Notes: generated by a model from the letters alone, not told the origin. 64,000 nucleotides of DNA from Trinickia acidisoli (GCF_017315725.1 NZ_JAFLRG010000001.1:3162001-3226000); one strand, 5' to 3'. Positions 47,261-57,245 are shown, counted from the stretch's first letter. Made by a program: numbers and translations.

Positions 47261-47965
47261 ATGGACCTCGAAAGCATTCTCTTCAGACAAGGCTTCGGCT
47301 CGCGACGCCAATGTCGTGCGTTGATCGAGCAAGGGCGAGTCGCCGTCGCGGGGAGCGTGTGCAAGAACGCCGATGCCGCCTTCGCGCTCGACGACTTGAC
47401 GTTCGACGTCGACGGCACGGCCTGGCGCTACCGCGAGCACGCCTACGTGATGCTCAACAAGCCCGCAGGCTATGAATGCTCGCGTGAGCCGCAGCATCAC
47501 CTGAGCGTGTTCGGGCTACTGCCGGCGCAGTTGGCCGCGCGTGGCGTTCAGTGCGTCGGCCGTCTCGACGAAGATACGACGGGGCTCTTGCTGCTGTCCG
47601 ACGATGGTCAATTCGTTCACGCCTATACGTCGCCCAAGCGCAAGGTACCGAAGACGTATTGGGCCACGACGCGCCACGCCCTCGACGAGCGTCAGCTCAC
47701 CGCACTGAGCGACGGCGTCCTGCTGCATGGAGAAAAAGCGCCGATCGCCGCGGCGGCCGTGCGGATGCGAGACGAGAAGCTGCTCGAAATCACCGTCAAC
47801 GAAGGCAAATACCATCAAGTCAAGCGCATGATCGCTGCCGCGGGCAACCGCTGCGAAGCATTGCACAGGGAACGCATCGGCGGCTTGGCACTGCCGCCGT
47901 CGCTTACCCCCGGCACATGGCAATGGCTCGACGACGAAGCGCTGCAGGCGTTGCGCGGGGGGTAA
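47261..47965 (+). CDS. rsuA: 16S rRNA pseudouridine(516) synthase
   Basis: 234-residue pseudouridine synthase of the RsuA/RluB/E/F family. An S4-like RNA-binding domain covers residues 1-50 (LESILFRQGFGSRRQCRALI). The catalytic domain follows, with MLNKPAGYECSREPQHH and the catalytic Asp103 in VGRLDEDTTGLLLLSDDGQF. The C-terminal EGKYHQVKRMIAAAGNRCEA motif is typical. Length and the S4 domain fit RsuA, which modifies U516 of 16S rRNA, though RluE/F homologues are close. Confidence 0.9.
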   Translation: MDLESILFRQGFGSRRQCRALIEQGRVAVAGSVCKNADAAFALDDLTFDVDGTAWRYREHAYVMLNKPAGYECSREPQHHLSVFGLLPAQLAARGVQCVGRLDEDTTGLLLLSDDGQFVHAYTSPKRKVPKTYWATTRHALDERQLTALSDGVLLHGEKAPIAAAAVRMRDEKLLEITVNEGKYHQVKRMIAAAGNRCEALHRERIGGLALPPSLTPGTWQWLDDEALQALRGG

Positions 47966-47967
47966 CG

Positions 47968-48000
47968 CGTCCCTAACTCGTCCCCAACGCGTCCCCAACG
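47968..48000. repeat. Three tandem 11-bp repeats after rsuA
   Basis: CGTCCCTAACT is followed by two exact copies of CGTCCCCAACG, immediately after the rsuA stop. It is short and likely neutral, but its copy number could vary by slippage. Confidence 0.6.
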
Positions 48001-48186
48001 CGCGTGCCCCCTGCATGCTCCCTGCGTGCGCCGGCGCACGCACGAGTCGAACGATCGCTCGATATCGGGTCCGCTCCCTATGGGGCGGGCGCCACGCCGC
48101 ACCTATACTTCTTTCATCGAACGAAGCGAGACCGCCGCCGTCGAGCGAGCAGGTCCGATGAAGAGGCGTTTGGAGGGAGGTGCATC

Positions 48187-48375
48187 GTGGTCATCAACAG
48201 CACGTTCGAGATTTCGTACGTGACGCTTGCGTTCGCCGCGCTCGGTGCGATCGTCATCGGTGCGTTGCTCGCGGCGATGCACGTGAAGCGCCAATATCAC
48301 CCGAATCTCATCGGCGCATTGATCGGCGCCCTGCTCTGCTTCCTACTGCTCGAAACGTTGCCGGCGCTCATTTAG
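48187..48375 (+). CDS. Small two-helix membrane protein, GTG start
   Basis: 62-residue protein. The GTG at 48187 is the likely start because GGAGGGAGG lies 7-15 nt upstream; longer upstream extensions are Arg-rich noncoding-type sequence. Two transmembrane helices are evident (about residues 10-30, YVTLAFAALGAIVIGALLAA, and 41-60, LIGALIGALLCFLLLETLPA), joined by a short basic turn (MHVKRQYHPN). It overlaps the end of the convergent downstream gene by four bases. No family recognised. Confidence 0.7.
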   Translation: MVINSTFEISYVTLAFAALGAIVIGALLAAMHVKRQYHPNLIGALIGALLCFLLLETLPALI

Positions 48376-49406
48376 CCTCGGCCAATGCTGCGCAAGAAAT
48401 CGTCGACGGTCGGATAGCGCAGCGTCGCGCCCAGTTCACGCTTGAGCCGCGCGTTCGACAGACGCCGCGATTCGCGCATGAACGACAGCGCCGCGGGATC
48501 GAGCGTCTGCTCGGCGGTCCCGCGGGCGATGCGCGGCACGCGCGGCAGCCCGAACGCATCGGCCACGCGATCGAAATACGCTCCCATCTTCAGCACGGTA
48601 TCGTCCGACGCATGGACGACGCGCCCGATGCGTCCACGCACGGCCACGCGCAGCATGATCGCGGCCAGATCGTCCGCATGAATATGGTTCGTGTAGACGT
48701 CGTCCTGTTCGACGAGGGCGGGCTTGCCTTGCGTGATGCGAGCGAGCGGCAATCGCTCCAGAGCGTAGATGCCGGGAATGCGGACGATGCTCGTCGCGAT
48801 CGCCCCGCGCACGGCGGCTTGCCTCAACCGCCGCTCGGCCGCCACACGCCGCTTCGCGCGTGCGTTCGCGGGCCGCACGGGCTGTGTTTCGCCGATGAGC
48901 GCCCCGGCGCAATCGCCGTAGACGCCCGTCGTACTCGCATAGACGAGGCGCACGCGCGCGGGGAGCCCAGCCGCCGAAAGGGCCTCGGTTACAATACGGC
49001 CGTCGAGCGACGCGCGTCCGTATGTCGCGGCGCGGCGGCCCTTGCGCAAACGCCCTTCGGCCGGTGCCGTAAGGCAGGCTGCGTGCCGGCGGCGGCGCGC
49101 GCCGAGCGCGGCGATCAACGCCCGCGTGCGCGGGTCGTCGAGCCCATGCGGCGGCGGCGGCGCGAGATGCAGCACCGTTTGCGCGAGTCCTGCCAGTCGT
49201 CGCAGGCTGCGCGGTGCATCGAGATCGCCGACAATCGGCAGCAGGCCGTCGGCGCGCAACTGCGCGGCGCGCTCCGCGCGCGTCGTCAAAGCGATGACGC
49301 GCGGCTTCGCGGCGCGCGCAAGCAAGCGTTGCGCGCAGCGCAGTCCGACGTCGCCGCACCCGACGATCAGCACGCGGGGCCGGCGCAAGATTCGTGTGGC
49401 ATTCAT
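48372..49406 (-). CDS. NAD(P)-dependent SDR/epimerase-like protein
   Basis: 344-residue Rossmann-fold protein. The N-terminal nucleotide motif is VLIVGCGDVGLRCAQRLLAR (about residues 12-31). The segment RLVYASTTGVYGDCAGALI is the epimerase-type strand and loop, and HIHADDLAAIMLRVAV lies in the C-terminal half. It resembles the YeeZ group of atypical extended SDRs. The classical YxxxK pair is not clearly present after VYGDC, as the following residues read ARAKRR, so catalytic activity is uncertain. It has an Arg/Ala-rich region in the middle. Substrate unknown. Confidence 0.8.
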   Translation of the reverse strand: MNATRILRRPRVLIVGCGDVGLRCAQRLLARAAKPRVIALTTRAERAAQLRADGLLPIVGDLDAPRSLRRLAGLAQTVLHLAPPPPHGLDDPRTRALIAALGARRRRHAACLTAPAEGRLRKGRRAATYGRASLDGRIVTEALSAAGLPARVRLVYASTTGVYGDCAGALIGETQPVRPANARAKRRVAAERRLRQAAVRGAIATSIVRIPGIYALERLPLARITQGKPALVEQDDVYTNHIHADDLAAIMLRVAVRGRIGRVVHASDDTVLKMGAYFDRVADAFGLPRVPRIARGTAEQTLDPAALSFMRESRRLSNARLKRELGATLRYPTVDDFLRSIGRG

Positions 49407-49484
49407 GTGCGCGCATTGTAGCGGTCAGCGGGCGGTGCGCGCTTCGACCTGAAGGTTTTTCGATTTTTTCGTTTCGATCGAGCT

Positions 49485-50516
49485 ATGGCATATAACGTGA
49501 CCCTCCGGCAAAGCGGCCGGCAGTTTCAAGTAGAACCCGACGAGCCCGTGCTCGCCGCTGCGCTGCGTCAAGGCGTCGGCGTCCCGTACGGCTGCAAGAA
49601 CGGCGCGTGCGGTTCATGCAAGGGCGAAGTCGTGTCGGGCGAGATCGAGCAGCGCTCGCACTCGTCGTCCGCGCTCTCGAACGACGAGAAAACGCGCGGC
49701 ATGGCGCTGTTTTGCTGCGCAACGGCCCAATCGGATCTCGTCATCAACGTGCGTGAAATCGCGGGCGTCGGTGACGTTCAAGTCAAGAAGCTGCCTTGCC
49801 GCGTCAACGCACTGGAGCGCAAAGCCGACGACGTCGTGGTCCTGAAGTTGCAATTGCCCGCGAACGAGCGCTTGCAGTATCTCGCCGGCCAGTACATCGA
49901 ATTCATTCTCAAGGACGGCAAGCGCCGCAGCTATTCGATGGCGAGCGCGCCGAACGAGGAAGGCCCGATCGAGTTGCACGTGCGGCACATGCCCGGCGGC
50001 GTCTTCACCGATCACGTCTTCAACACCATGAAGGAGCGCGATATCCTGCGCTTCGAAGGGCCGCTCGGCACGTTCTTCCTGCGCGAGGACTCCGACAAGC
50101 CGATCGTCCTGCTCGCCTCGGGCACGGGTTTCGCCCCGATCAAGGCGATTGCCGAGCATGCGTTCTTCAAGAACATCGAACGGCCGATCACGCTCTACTG
50201 GGGTGCGCGCCGCAAGAAAGATCTCTATATGCTCGAGCTCGCCGAGGGCTGGGCCAACGATCATCCGAACTTCAAGTTCATACCCGTGTTGTCCGAGCCG
50301 GATGCGAGCGAGAACTGGACCGGCCGTATCGGTTTCGTGCATCGCGCCGTGATCGAGGATCTGCCCGATCTGTCGAGCCATCAGGTCTATGCGTGCGGTG
50401 CGCCCGTCATGGTCGAATCGGCCTTGCGCGATTTCACGGCGCATCACAAGTTGCCGGCCGACGAGTTCTACGCCGATTCGTTCACGAGCGAGGCCGATCT
50501 CGTCAACGCCGTCTGA
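49485..50516 (+). CDS. 2Fe-2S ferredoxin-NAD(P)H reductase, CDP-6-deoxy-delta-3,4-glucoseen reductase-like
   Basis: 343-residue flavo-iron-sulfur reductase. An N-terminal plant-type 2Fe-2S ferredoxin domain has Cys37, Cys42 and Cys45 (GCKNGACGSCKGEV) and a fourth ligand near Cys77 (LFCCATAQ). An FAD-binding domain carries RSYSMASAPNE, and the NAD domain carries VLLASGTGFAPIKAIAEHA and YACGAP. The layout matches AscD-type reductases, commonly present as an isolated housekeeping gene in Burkholderia. No deoxysugar genes are nearby, so its partner is likely another oxidoreductase. A terminator-like hairpin lies 200 nt downstream. Confidence 0.9.
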   Translation: MAYNVTLRQSGRQFQVEPDEPVLAAALRQGVGVPYGCKNGACGSCKGEVVSGEIEQRSHSSSALSNDEKTRGMALFCCATAQSDLVINVREIAGVGDVQVKKLPCRVNALERKADDVVVLKLQLPANERLQYLAGQYIEFILKDGKRRSYSMASAPNEEGPIELHVRHMPGGVFTDHVFNTMKERDILRFEGPLGTFFLREDSDKPIVLLASGTGFAPIKAIAEHAFFKNIERPITLYWGARRKKDLYMLELAEGWANDHPNFKFIPVLSEPDASENWTGRIGFVHRAVIEDLPDLSSHQVYACGAPVMVESALRDFTAHHKLPADEFYADSFTSEADLVNAV

Positions 50517-50588
50517 CGAGACAAAAATGCGACACCTGATGCGCAGCAAGCGTTGCATCGAGCCGCACGCTGTCGTATTCTTGCGCCC

Positions 50589-50657
50589 ATGAACCGCAAC
50601 CTGTCCGCCCTCCGACGTCGCCGCCCGCTCCCGCCAAGGGAAGCCGTCGGCTCATAG
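50589..50657 (+). CDS. Possible Arg-rich leader peptide upstream of argD
   Basis: A 22-codon ORF (MNRNLSALRRRRPLPPREAV plus two residues) with six Arg codons, four of them consecutive (CGA CGT CGC CGC at 50613-50624). It ends 64 nt before the terminator that stands in front of argD. A weak promoter (TTGCAT 50553-50558, TATTCT 50576-50581, 17-bp spacer) would start transcription at about the ATG. No Shine-Dalgarno is seen. Random GC-rich frames here are also Arg-rich, so this is tentative. Confidence 0.25.
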   Translation: MNRNLSALRRRRPLPPREAVGS

Positions 50658-50717
50658 CGGACGCGCGCCTCGCAAGGAATCAGCAGCAAGCGACGGCGTG
50701 CAATCGGTCAAACCGCG

Positions 50718-50746
50718 AAAGCCACGGACTTCCGTGGCTTTTTTCA
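50718..50746 (+). terminator. Terminator or attenuator between the reductase gene and argD
   Basis: Perfect 8-bp stem GCCACGGA/TCCGTGGC (50721-50728 and 50731-50738) followed by TTTTTT. It ends only about 41 nt before the argD ATG, which leaves little room for a promoter after it. It may therefore sit in the argD leader as an attenuator. Confidence 0.85.
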
Positions 50747-50786
50747 TTTCCCCTTCACCTTCCTTCATTTATCGCGGAGCCGTGCC

Positions 50787-51971
50787 ATGCAATCGACAGA
50801 GAACCCGACGCAGTCGCTGATGTACATCACCAACCGGCCAGACATCGTCTTCACGCGCGGCGAGGGCTCTTGGATTTTCGACAGCGAAGGCAAGCGCTAC
50901 CTCGATTTCATCCAAGGCTGGGCCGTCAACAGCCTCGGGCACTGCCACCCCGCGATGATCGAAGCGCTCGAGACGCAGGCGCGCCGGCTCTTGAACCCGT
51001 CGCCGGCGTTCTACAACGAGCAGATGGCCAACCTCGCCTCGCTGCTGACCGAGCATAGCGTCTTCGACAAAGTCTTCTTCGCCAGCAGCGGCGCCGAAGC
51101 CAACGAAGGCGCGATCAAGCTCGCGCGCAAGTGGGGCAAGAAGTTCAAGAACGGCGCCTACGAGATCATCACGTTCGATCATGGCTTCCACGGGCGCACG
51201 ATCGCGACGATGTCGGCGAGCGGCAAGCCCGGCTGGGATACGCTCTACGCGCCGCAAGTGCCGGGCTTTCCGAAGGCCGACCTGAACGACATCGCATCGG
51301 TCGAGAAACTGATCGGCGAGAAGACGGTCGCCGTCATGCTCGAACCGATTCAAGGCGAGGGTGGCGTCATCCCGGCCACGCGCGAATTCATGCGCGAGCT
51401 GCGTGAGCTGACGCGGCGTCACGGCTTGCTGCTGATCGTCGATGAGGTGCAAAGCGGATGCGGCCGAGCCGGCACCCTCTTCGCCTATGAACTCGCCGGC
51501 ATCGAGCCGGACATCATGACGCTCGGCAAAGGCATCGGTGGCGGCGTGCCGCTCGCGGCGCTGCTCTCGAAGGCCGACGTTGCGGTGTTCGAGGCCGGCG
51601 ATCAAGGCGGCACCTACAACGGCAATCCGCTGATGACGGCGGTGGGCTGCGCCGTCGTCGAGGCACTGACGGCGCCGGGCTTCCTGGAAGGGGTTCGAGC
51701 ACGCGGCGAGTATTTGCGTGCGAAGCTGCTCGAGTTGTCGGCGGAACGCGGCTTCGAGGGCGAGCGCGGCGAAGGGTTGCTGCGCGCGCTGCTGCTCGGC
51801 AAGGACATCGGGCCGCAGATCGTCGAAAAAGCGCGCGAGTTGCAACCGGTGGGCCTGCTGCTAAACGCGGCGCGGCCGAATCTGCTGCGCTTCATGCCGG
51901 CGCTGAACGTGACGAACGAAGAAATCGACCAGATGATGGCGATGCTGCGCACGGTGCTCGATTCGCTTTGA
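50787..51971 (+). CDS. argD: Acetylornithine aminotransferase
   Basis: 394-residue class III PLP-dependent aminotransferase that converts N-acetylglutamate semialdehyde to N-acetylornithine in arginine synthesis. Motifs are [19 protein letters not shown] (about residues 98-116), the cofactor-binding [20 protein letters not shown] (about residues 214-233) with Asp219, and the Schiff-base Lys248 ([17 protein letters not shown]). GGAG precedes the ATG. ArgD and succinylornithine AstC are hard to separate by sequence; the absence of ast genes favours ArgD. Confidence 0.92.
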   Translation: MQSTENPTQSLMYITNRPDIVFTRGEGSWIFDSEGKRYLDFIQGWAVNSLGHCHPAMIEALETQARRLLNPSPAFYNEQMANLASLLTEHSVFDKVFFASSGAEANEGAIKLARKWGKKFKNGAYEIITFDHGFHGRTIATMSASGKPGWDTLYAPQVPGFPKADLNDIASVEKLIGEKTVAVMLEPIQGEGGVIPATREFMRELRELTRRHGLLLIVDEVQSGCGRAGTLFAYELAGIEPDIMTLGKGIGGGVPLAALLSKADVAVFEAGDQGGTYNGNPLMTAVGCAVVEALTAPGFLEGVRARGEYLRAKLLELSAERGFEGERGEGLLRALLLGKDIGPQIVEKARELQPVGLLLNAARPNLLRFMPALNVTNEEIDQMMAMLRTVLDSL

Positions 51972-52035
51972 TGGTTCGACGCGTTCGACGCGATCGATGG
52001 GCGGGACGGCCAGCCGGCGTCTCGCGCGCACTATG

Positions 52036-52071
52036 AAAAAGCCGCATGCGATCAAACGCATGCGGCTTTTT
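52036..52071. terminator. Bidirectional terminator between argD and livJ
   Basis: Perfect 10-bp stem GCCGCATGCG/CGCATGCGGC (52041-52050 and 52057-52066), with AAAAA before and TTTTT after. It serves both converging genes. Confidence 0.93.
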
Positions 52072-52111
52072 GCTGCGGCCTAGGCCGCAGAGGAGCGCTT
52101 ACACAGCAGGC

Positions 52112-53251
52112 TTACATCGAAACCTTGTTGATGAAGGTCCGCTTGCCTTCCTTGTAGCCGTAGATCGAGATGACGCCGTGCTTCAGGTCACCCTTCGCAT
52201 CGAACGTCGTCTCGCCGATCACACCCTTGTAGTCGCTCGTGGGCATGGCAGCGAGGATCTTTGCCGGATCGACCGAGTTCGCACGCTTCATCGCATCGAC
52301 GACGATGTAGACGGCATCATAGGTGTACGGCGAATACAGCACGACGTCCTGGCCGAAACGCTTCTTGTACTTGGCTGCGAACGCGGCGCCGCCCTTCATT
52401 TGATCGAGGCCGACACCGGCTTGCGAGCAAATGATGTCGTCGGCTGCGTTGCCGGCCAGATCGGCGATGTTCGACGTGCACACGCCGTCGCCGGCGAGGA
52501 TCTTCGCGCTCACGCCGAGTTGCTTGGCTTGCTTCGCGAACGGGCCGCCCGTCGCATCCATCGCGCCGATCATGATCGCATCGGGCTTTTCGCCCTTGAT
52601 CTTCGTCAGAATCGCGCGGAAGTCGACGGCCTTGTCATTCGTCGCGTCGTGCGACACCACGGTCAGGCCCGCGGCCTTCGCGGCCGTTTCGAATTGCTGC
52701 GCCAGACCTTGGCCGTACGCGGTCGAATCATCGACGATCGCCACCTTCTTCACATGCATGTCCTTCGCCGCATAATTCGCAAGCGCGGGACCCTGCTGCG
52801 CATCGGTCGCGACGACACGGTACGTCGTCTTGAAGCCTTGCTCCGTGTACTTCGGGCTCGTTGCCGACGGCGAGATCTGCACGATGCCGGCATCGCTGTA
52901 GATCTTCGACGCAGGAATCGACGTACCCGACGTTTCGTGGCCGACGACCGCGACGACCTTATCGTCGACGAGCTTCTGCGCGACTTGCGTCGCTTGACGC
53001 GGATCGCCCGCGTCGTCTTGCGGATCGAGCTGGAGCGTCACCTTCTGGCCGCCGATCACGAGGCCCTTCGCGTTGATCTCTTCGATCGCGAGACGAGCAC
53101 CGTTTTCGTTGTCCTTGCCTTGGTGAGCCGAGCCGCCCGTGAGCGGGGCGACGTGGCCGATCTTGACGATCGTATCGGCTTGAGCAGTATTGCAAAGTGC
53201 AAAAGAGAGCGCGGCCGCTGCTGCGCAGCCGGTGAGAAGCGACTTATTCAC
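52112..53251 (-). CDS. livJ: Branched-chain amino acid ABC transporter substrate-binding protein
   Basis: 379-residue periplasmic Leu/Ile/Val-type binding protein. The start is GTG at 53251 with AGGGA upstream; a longer reading from 53332 lacks a signal sequence at its start. The signal peptide is about residues 1-25 (NKSLLTGCAAAAALSFALCN) and the mature start DTIVKIGHVAPLTGGSAHQG is the family hallmark. It is the last gene of livHMGF-livJ, unlike E. coli where livJ/livK come first. Specificity for branched-chain amino acids is by family and operon. Confidence 0.92.
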   Translation of the reverse strand: MNKSLLTGCAAAAALSFALCNTAQADTIVKIGHVAPLTGGSAHQGKDNENGARLAIEEINAKGLVIGGQKVTLQLDPQDDAGDPRQATQVAQKLVDDKVVAVVGHETSGTSIPASKIYSDAGIVQISPSATSPKYTEQGFKTTYRVVATDAQQGPALANYAAKDMHVKKVAIVDDSTAYGQGLAQQFETAAKAAGLTVVSHDATNDKAVDFRAILTKIKGEKPDAIMIGAMDATGGPFAKQAKQLGVSAKILAGDGVCTSNIADLAGNAADDIICSQAGVGLDQMKGGAAFAAKYKKRFGQDVVLYSPYTYDAVYIVVDAMKRANSVDPAKILAAMPTSDYKGVIGETTFDAKGDLKHGVISIYGYKEGKRTFINKVSM

Positions 53252-53363
53252 TGTTGTAGTTCCCTTGTTGGATCGGGTTTTAATGGCACTGCATGCGGGC
53301 CGTGCTTCGGCCCATTGACGGCGCCCGTGCACGGCGACACGGGCGCGCGAGAGAGGGTGTTAC

Positions 53364-54079
<716 letters not shown>

Positions 54080-54080
<1 letters not shown>

Positions 54081-54856
54081 CAGTGGACCCCCGCGCCCAG
54101 ATATGCCTCGATCACCTTCGGGTTCTTCTGCACGTCGTGCGGCAGACCCTCGGCGATCACCTTGCCGTAATCGAGCACCGTCATGCGGTTGCACAGGTGC
54201 ATCACCAGCTTCACATCGTGTTCGATCAACAAAATCGTCTTGCCGTCCGCGCGAATCTTGTCCAGCAGACGCGTGAGCTCCACCTTCTCCGTCGCGTTCA
54301 TGCCCGCCGCCGGTTCATCCAGCGCGAGCAGCTTCGGATCGGTCGCGAGTGCGCGGGCGATCTCCAAGCGGCGCTGGTGGCCGTACGAGAGATTGCGCGC
54401 CGTGTAGTCGGCATATTGCAGCACGCCCACGTATTCGAGCAGTTCGAGCGCGCGCTCCTTGATCTCGCGCTCTTCCCTTCGCTCGGACGGCGTTTGCAAC
54501 ACGGCGCCGATCAAGCCGTGCTTGGTGCGCACGTGGCGGCCCACCATCACGTTCTCGAGCGCGGTCATACCGCCGAACAGACGAATGTTCTGGAACGTAC
54601 GAGCGATACCGGCCTTGGCCACTTGGTAGACGGCCGTCGGCGTGTAGTCTTGGCCGTCGAGCTTGAACTCGCCCGAATCGGGCGTGTACAGCCCCGTGAT
54701 CACGTTGAAGAACGTCGTCTTGCCGGCGCCGTTAGGGCCGATCAAGCCATAGATCGTGCCTTCCTCGATTTGGAGGCCCACGTCCGACAATGCTTGCAGA
54801 CCGCCGAAGCGCTTATTCACGCCGCTGACCGACAAACGAATGCTTTTGTTGCTCAT
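54080..54856 (-). CDS. livG: Branched-chain amino acid ABC transporter ATP-binding protein LivG
   Basis: 258-residue ABC ATPase. Walker A is GPNGAGKTTFFNVITGLY (about residues 38-55), the signature is NLSYGHQRRLEIARALAT, and Walker B is LLALDEPAAGMNATE. The switch His is in LLIEHDVKLVMHLCNRMTVL. The degenerate signature with SYGHQR instead of SGGQQR is normal for LivG. It pairs with LivF as the energising subunits. Its stop overlaps the livF ATG. Confidence 0.96.
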
Positions 54857-54885
54857 GTAATGTTCTCCTGCCGAGCCATCGAGCG

Positions 54886-56055
54886 TTAAGCGCGCGCCGG
54901 CTTCTTGGCGTTACGCTTGGCCAGTTTCGCGATCTTGTCCTCATGCTTGGGCGCGGGCCACAAGCCCTCCGAGCGGTAGAGCATGATGAGCACCATCGCC
55001 AGGCCGTACAGCAACTGACGGATCACTTCAGTGTCGATGATCTGATGGCCAAACATCCAGTGCTGCAGCGGGCCCATCGTCGAGCGCAGGAATTCGGGGA
55101 AAATCGCGAGCAACACAGCGCCCAGAATCACGCCGGGGATGTGGCCCATGCCGCCCAGCACCACGCAGGCGAGCACCACGACCGATTCCCAGAACGTGAA
55201 CGACTCGGGCGAGACGAACCCTTGGAAGCCACCGAACATCGCGCCCGATAGGCCGCCGAACGACGCGCCCATCGCAAATGCGAGCAGCTTCACGTTGCGG
55301 GTGTTGATACCCATCGCCTTCGCGGCGATTTCGTCTTCGCGGATCGCGGCCCAAGCGCGGCCGATACGCGAGTGCTGCAAGCGCGTGCACACCCAGATCA
55401 CGAACAGCGAGCACAGCACGAACAGGTAGTAATAGGAGTAGACCGAGGGGAAGTCGATACCGAACAGCGTGTGCGTCTGCGCGAGGCTGAAGCCGCCCAC
55501 GTGCACCGGGTCGACACCGGTGATCCCTTGCGGCCCGTTCGTGATGTTCAGCGGACGGTCCAGGTTGTTCATGAAGATCCGGACGATTTCCCCGAACCCG
55601 AGCGTCACGATCGCCAGGTAGTCGCCGCGCAGACGCAGCGTCGGTGCGCCCAGCAACACGCCGAACAACGCGGCAAGCCCCATCGCGACCGGCACGACGA
55701 TGAAATACGAGAGGTGCGGACCGTTCGGCCAGATATCGTGGATCCATCCGAACTGGTTGGACAGGTGCGGGGACGTCAACAGCGCGGCCGTGTAAGCGCC
55801 CACCGCGTAGAACGCGATGTAGCCCAAGTCCAGCAGGCCGGCGAAGCCCACCACCACGTTCAGGCCCAGGGCCAGCATCACGTAGAGCATCGCGAAGTCG
55901 AGCACGCGCACCCAGTAGTTGCCGCCGGCTGCGCCGATGATCAGCGGTGCCGCGATGACGAACACCGCTGTCAGCACGCCGACGACGAGCGTTTTCGCTG
56001 CGTTTTTCTCGGGGATGAGCGTCGTGGACGGCTCGATCGGTTGAATTGATGTCAT
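54886..56055 (-). CDS. livM: Branched-chain amino acid ABC transporter permease LivM
   Basis: 389-residue inner-membrane permease with about ten helices. Family motifs are ALGLNVVVGFAGLLDLGYIA (about residues 62-81) and RGDYLAIVTLGFGEIVRIFM (about 143-162). GINTRNVKLLAFAMGASFGG, then SPESFTFWESVVVLACVVLG, complete the typical C-terminal half. An N-terminal polar tail of about 25 residues precedes the first helix. It lies 18 bp after livH. Confidence 0.95.
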   Translation of the reverse strand: MTSIQPIEPSTTLIPEKNAAKTLVVGVLTAVFVIAAPLIIGAAGGNYWVRVLDFAMLYVMLALGLNVVVGFAGLLDLGYIAFYAVGAYTAALLTSPHLSNQFGWIHDIWPNGPHLSYFIVVPVAMGLAALFGVLLGAPTLRLRGDYLAIVTLGFGEIVRIFMNNLDRPLNITNGPQGITGVDPVHVGGFSLAQTHTLFGIDFPSVYSYYYLFVLCSLFVIWVCTRLQHSRIGRAWAAIREDEIAAKAMGINTRNVKLLAFAMGASFGGLSGAMFGGFQGFVSPESFTFWESVVVLACVVLGGMGHIPGVILGAVLLAIFPEFLRSTMGPLQHWMFGHQIIDTEVIRQLLYGLAMVLIMLYRSEGLWPAPKHEDKIAKLAKRNAKKPARA

Positions 56056-56073
56056 TTTGCTAGCTCCTTGCCC

Positions 56074-57024
56074 TTACGCGCGGTCCGCAACACGTTCGCC
56101 GAGCAGACCCGACGGCCGGAAGACCAAGACGATGATCAGCACGATGAATGCGAACACGTCCTGATAGTTACTGCCGAACACGCCGCCCGTCAGATTGCCG
56201 ATGTAGCCGGCGCCCAATTGTTCGATCAGGCCGAGCACCACGCCGCCGACCATCGCGCCGCCCAGGTTGCCGATCCCGCCGAGCACCGCGGCCGTGAACG
56301 CCTTCATGCCGGGGATGAAGCCCATGTAGAAGTGCACGTTGCCGTATTCCGAGGCGATCATCACGCCGGCCAAGGCAGCCAAGGCCGAGCCGATCATGAA
56401 CGTCGCCGAGATCACGAAGTTCGGGTTCACGCCCATCAGGCTCGCGACGTTCGGGTTCTCGGCGATTGCGCGCATCGCACGGCCGAGCTTGGTCTTGTGC
56501 ACGAGCAGCAGCAGGCCGGCCATCACCAGGAACGCCACTACGATGATCGTGATTTCAGTGGCCGAGATCACGGCGCCCACGGTCGTGTCGGTCGCCTTGA
56601 TGACGTTGATCGGGTCGGTCGAGATGAGTTGCGGGAACGGCAGCGGGTTGCGCGACCAGATCATCATGGCCAGCGTTTCCAGCAGGATCGACACGCCGAT
56701 GGCGGTGATCAGCGGGGCCAGGCGCGGGGCGCGGCGCAGCGGCCGATAGGCGCCCACCTCGATCAAATAGCCGACGATCGCACACACGATGGAGGCGACG
56801 ACGAGCCCGATGAGGAGCGTCGGGATGTTGCCGAGCCCTGGGAAATGATTGTGCAGCATGTTGATGGTCGATAGGGCAACCATCGCACCCACCATCAGCA
56901 CGTCGCCGTGCGCGAAGTTGATGATGCCTAAGATGCCGTACACCATCGTGTAGCCCAGCGCGATGATGGCGTAGACGCTACCAAGCACCAGACCGTTGAG
57001 GATCTGCTGGATGAAGATATCCAT
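56074..57024 (-). CDS. livH: Branched-chain amino acid ABC transporter permease LivH
   Basis: 316-residue inner-membrane permease. The N-terminus MDIFIQQILNGLVLGSVYAI, then YTMVYGILGIINFAHGDVLM, is the LivH signature. FNAFTAAVLGG-like GMKAFTAAVLGGIGNLGGAM and VVLGLIEQLGAGYIG mark the C-terminal third. It is the first structural gene of the liv operon; AGGAGC precedes the ATG. The leader upstream holds hairpins. Confidence 0.95.
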   Translation of the reverse strand: MDIFIQQILNGLVLGSVYAIIALGYTMVYGILGIINFAHGDVLMVGAMVALSTINMLHNHFPGLGNIPTLLIGLVVASIVCAIVGYLIEVGAYRPLRRAPRLAPLITAIGVSILLETLAMMIWSRNPLPFPQLISTDPINVIKATDTTVGAVISATEITIIVVAFLVMAGLLLLVHKTKLGRAMRAIAENPNVASLMGVNPNFVISATFMIGSALAALAGVMIASEYGNVHFYMGFIPGMKAFTAAVLGGIGNLGGAMVGGVVLGLIEQLGAGYIGNLTGGVFGSNYQDVFAFIVLIIVLVFRPSGLLGERVADRA

Positions 57025-57114
57025 TTAAAGCTCCTTAGCCCGTGCGACTGGATCTTCGCTTCGCGCCGGTTGTAACGCGGACGGTCGGCGAAAACCGCAA
57101 CGGCACTGCGGGTA

Positions 57115-57190
57115 CTGATAAAAAAACCGGTAAGGGTCGGCCGCCTCACGGTACCGCTCGAAGCCGTGATTCGGCAGACCGGTGAGGCGG
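57115..57190 (-). promoter_or_regulatory. Hairpin plus T-run in the livH leader
   Basis: A 9-bp perfect stem, CCGCCTCAC/GTGAGGCGG (57141-57149 and 57182-57190), extended by three pairs past a bulge, is followed on the minus strand by CCGGTTTTTTT near 57127-57119. The ACCGGT near the stem's base could also pair with the ACCGGT just before the T-run. It is either a second terminator for the upstream gene or an attenuator for the liv operon. Confidence 0.4.
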
Positions 57191-57193
57191 ATG

Positions 57194-57225
57194 CAAAAAC
57201 GGCACCGTCGGGTATTCGGTGCCGT
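57194..57225 (-). terminator. Rho-independent terminator after the unknown gene 57246-57992
   Basis: Perfect 9-bp stem ACGGCACCG/CGGTGCCGT (57199-57207 and 57217-57225) followed on the minus strand by TTTTTGC. It lies 20 nt after the stop of the unknown gene and upstream of livH. Confidence 0.8.
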
Positions 57226-57245
57226 CGCGCTGCCATGCTCCGTCA

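Noticed and set aside
47968..48000. Start of a CRISPR-like array
   Set aside because: Three 11-bp tandem copies without spacers; too short and no cas genes.
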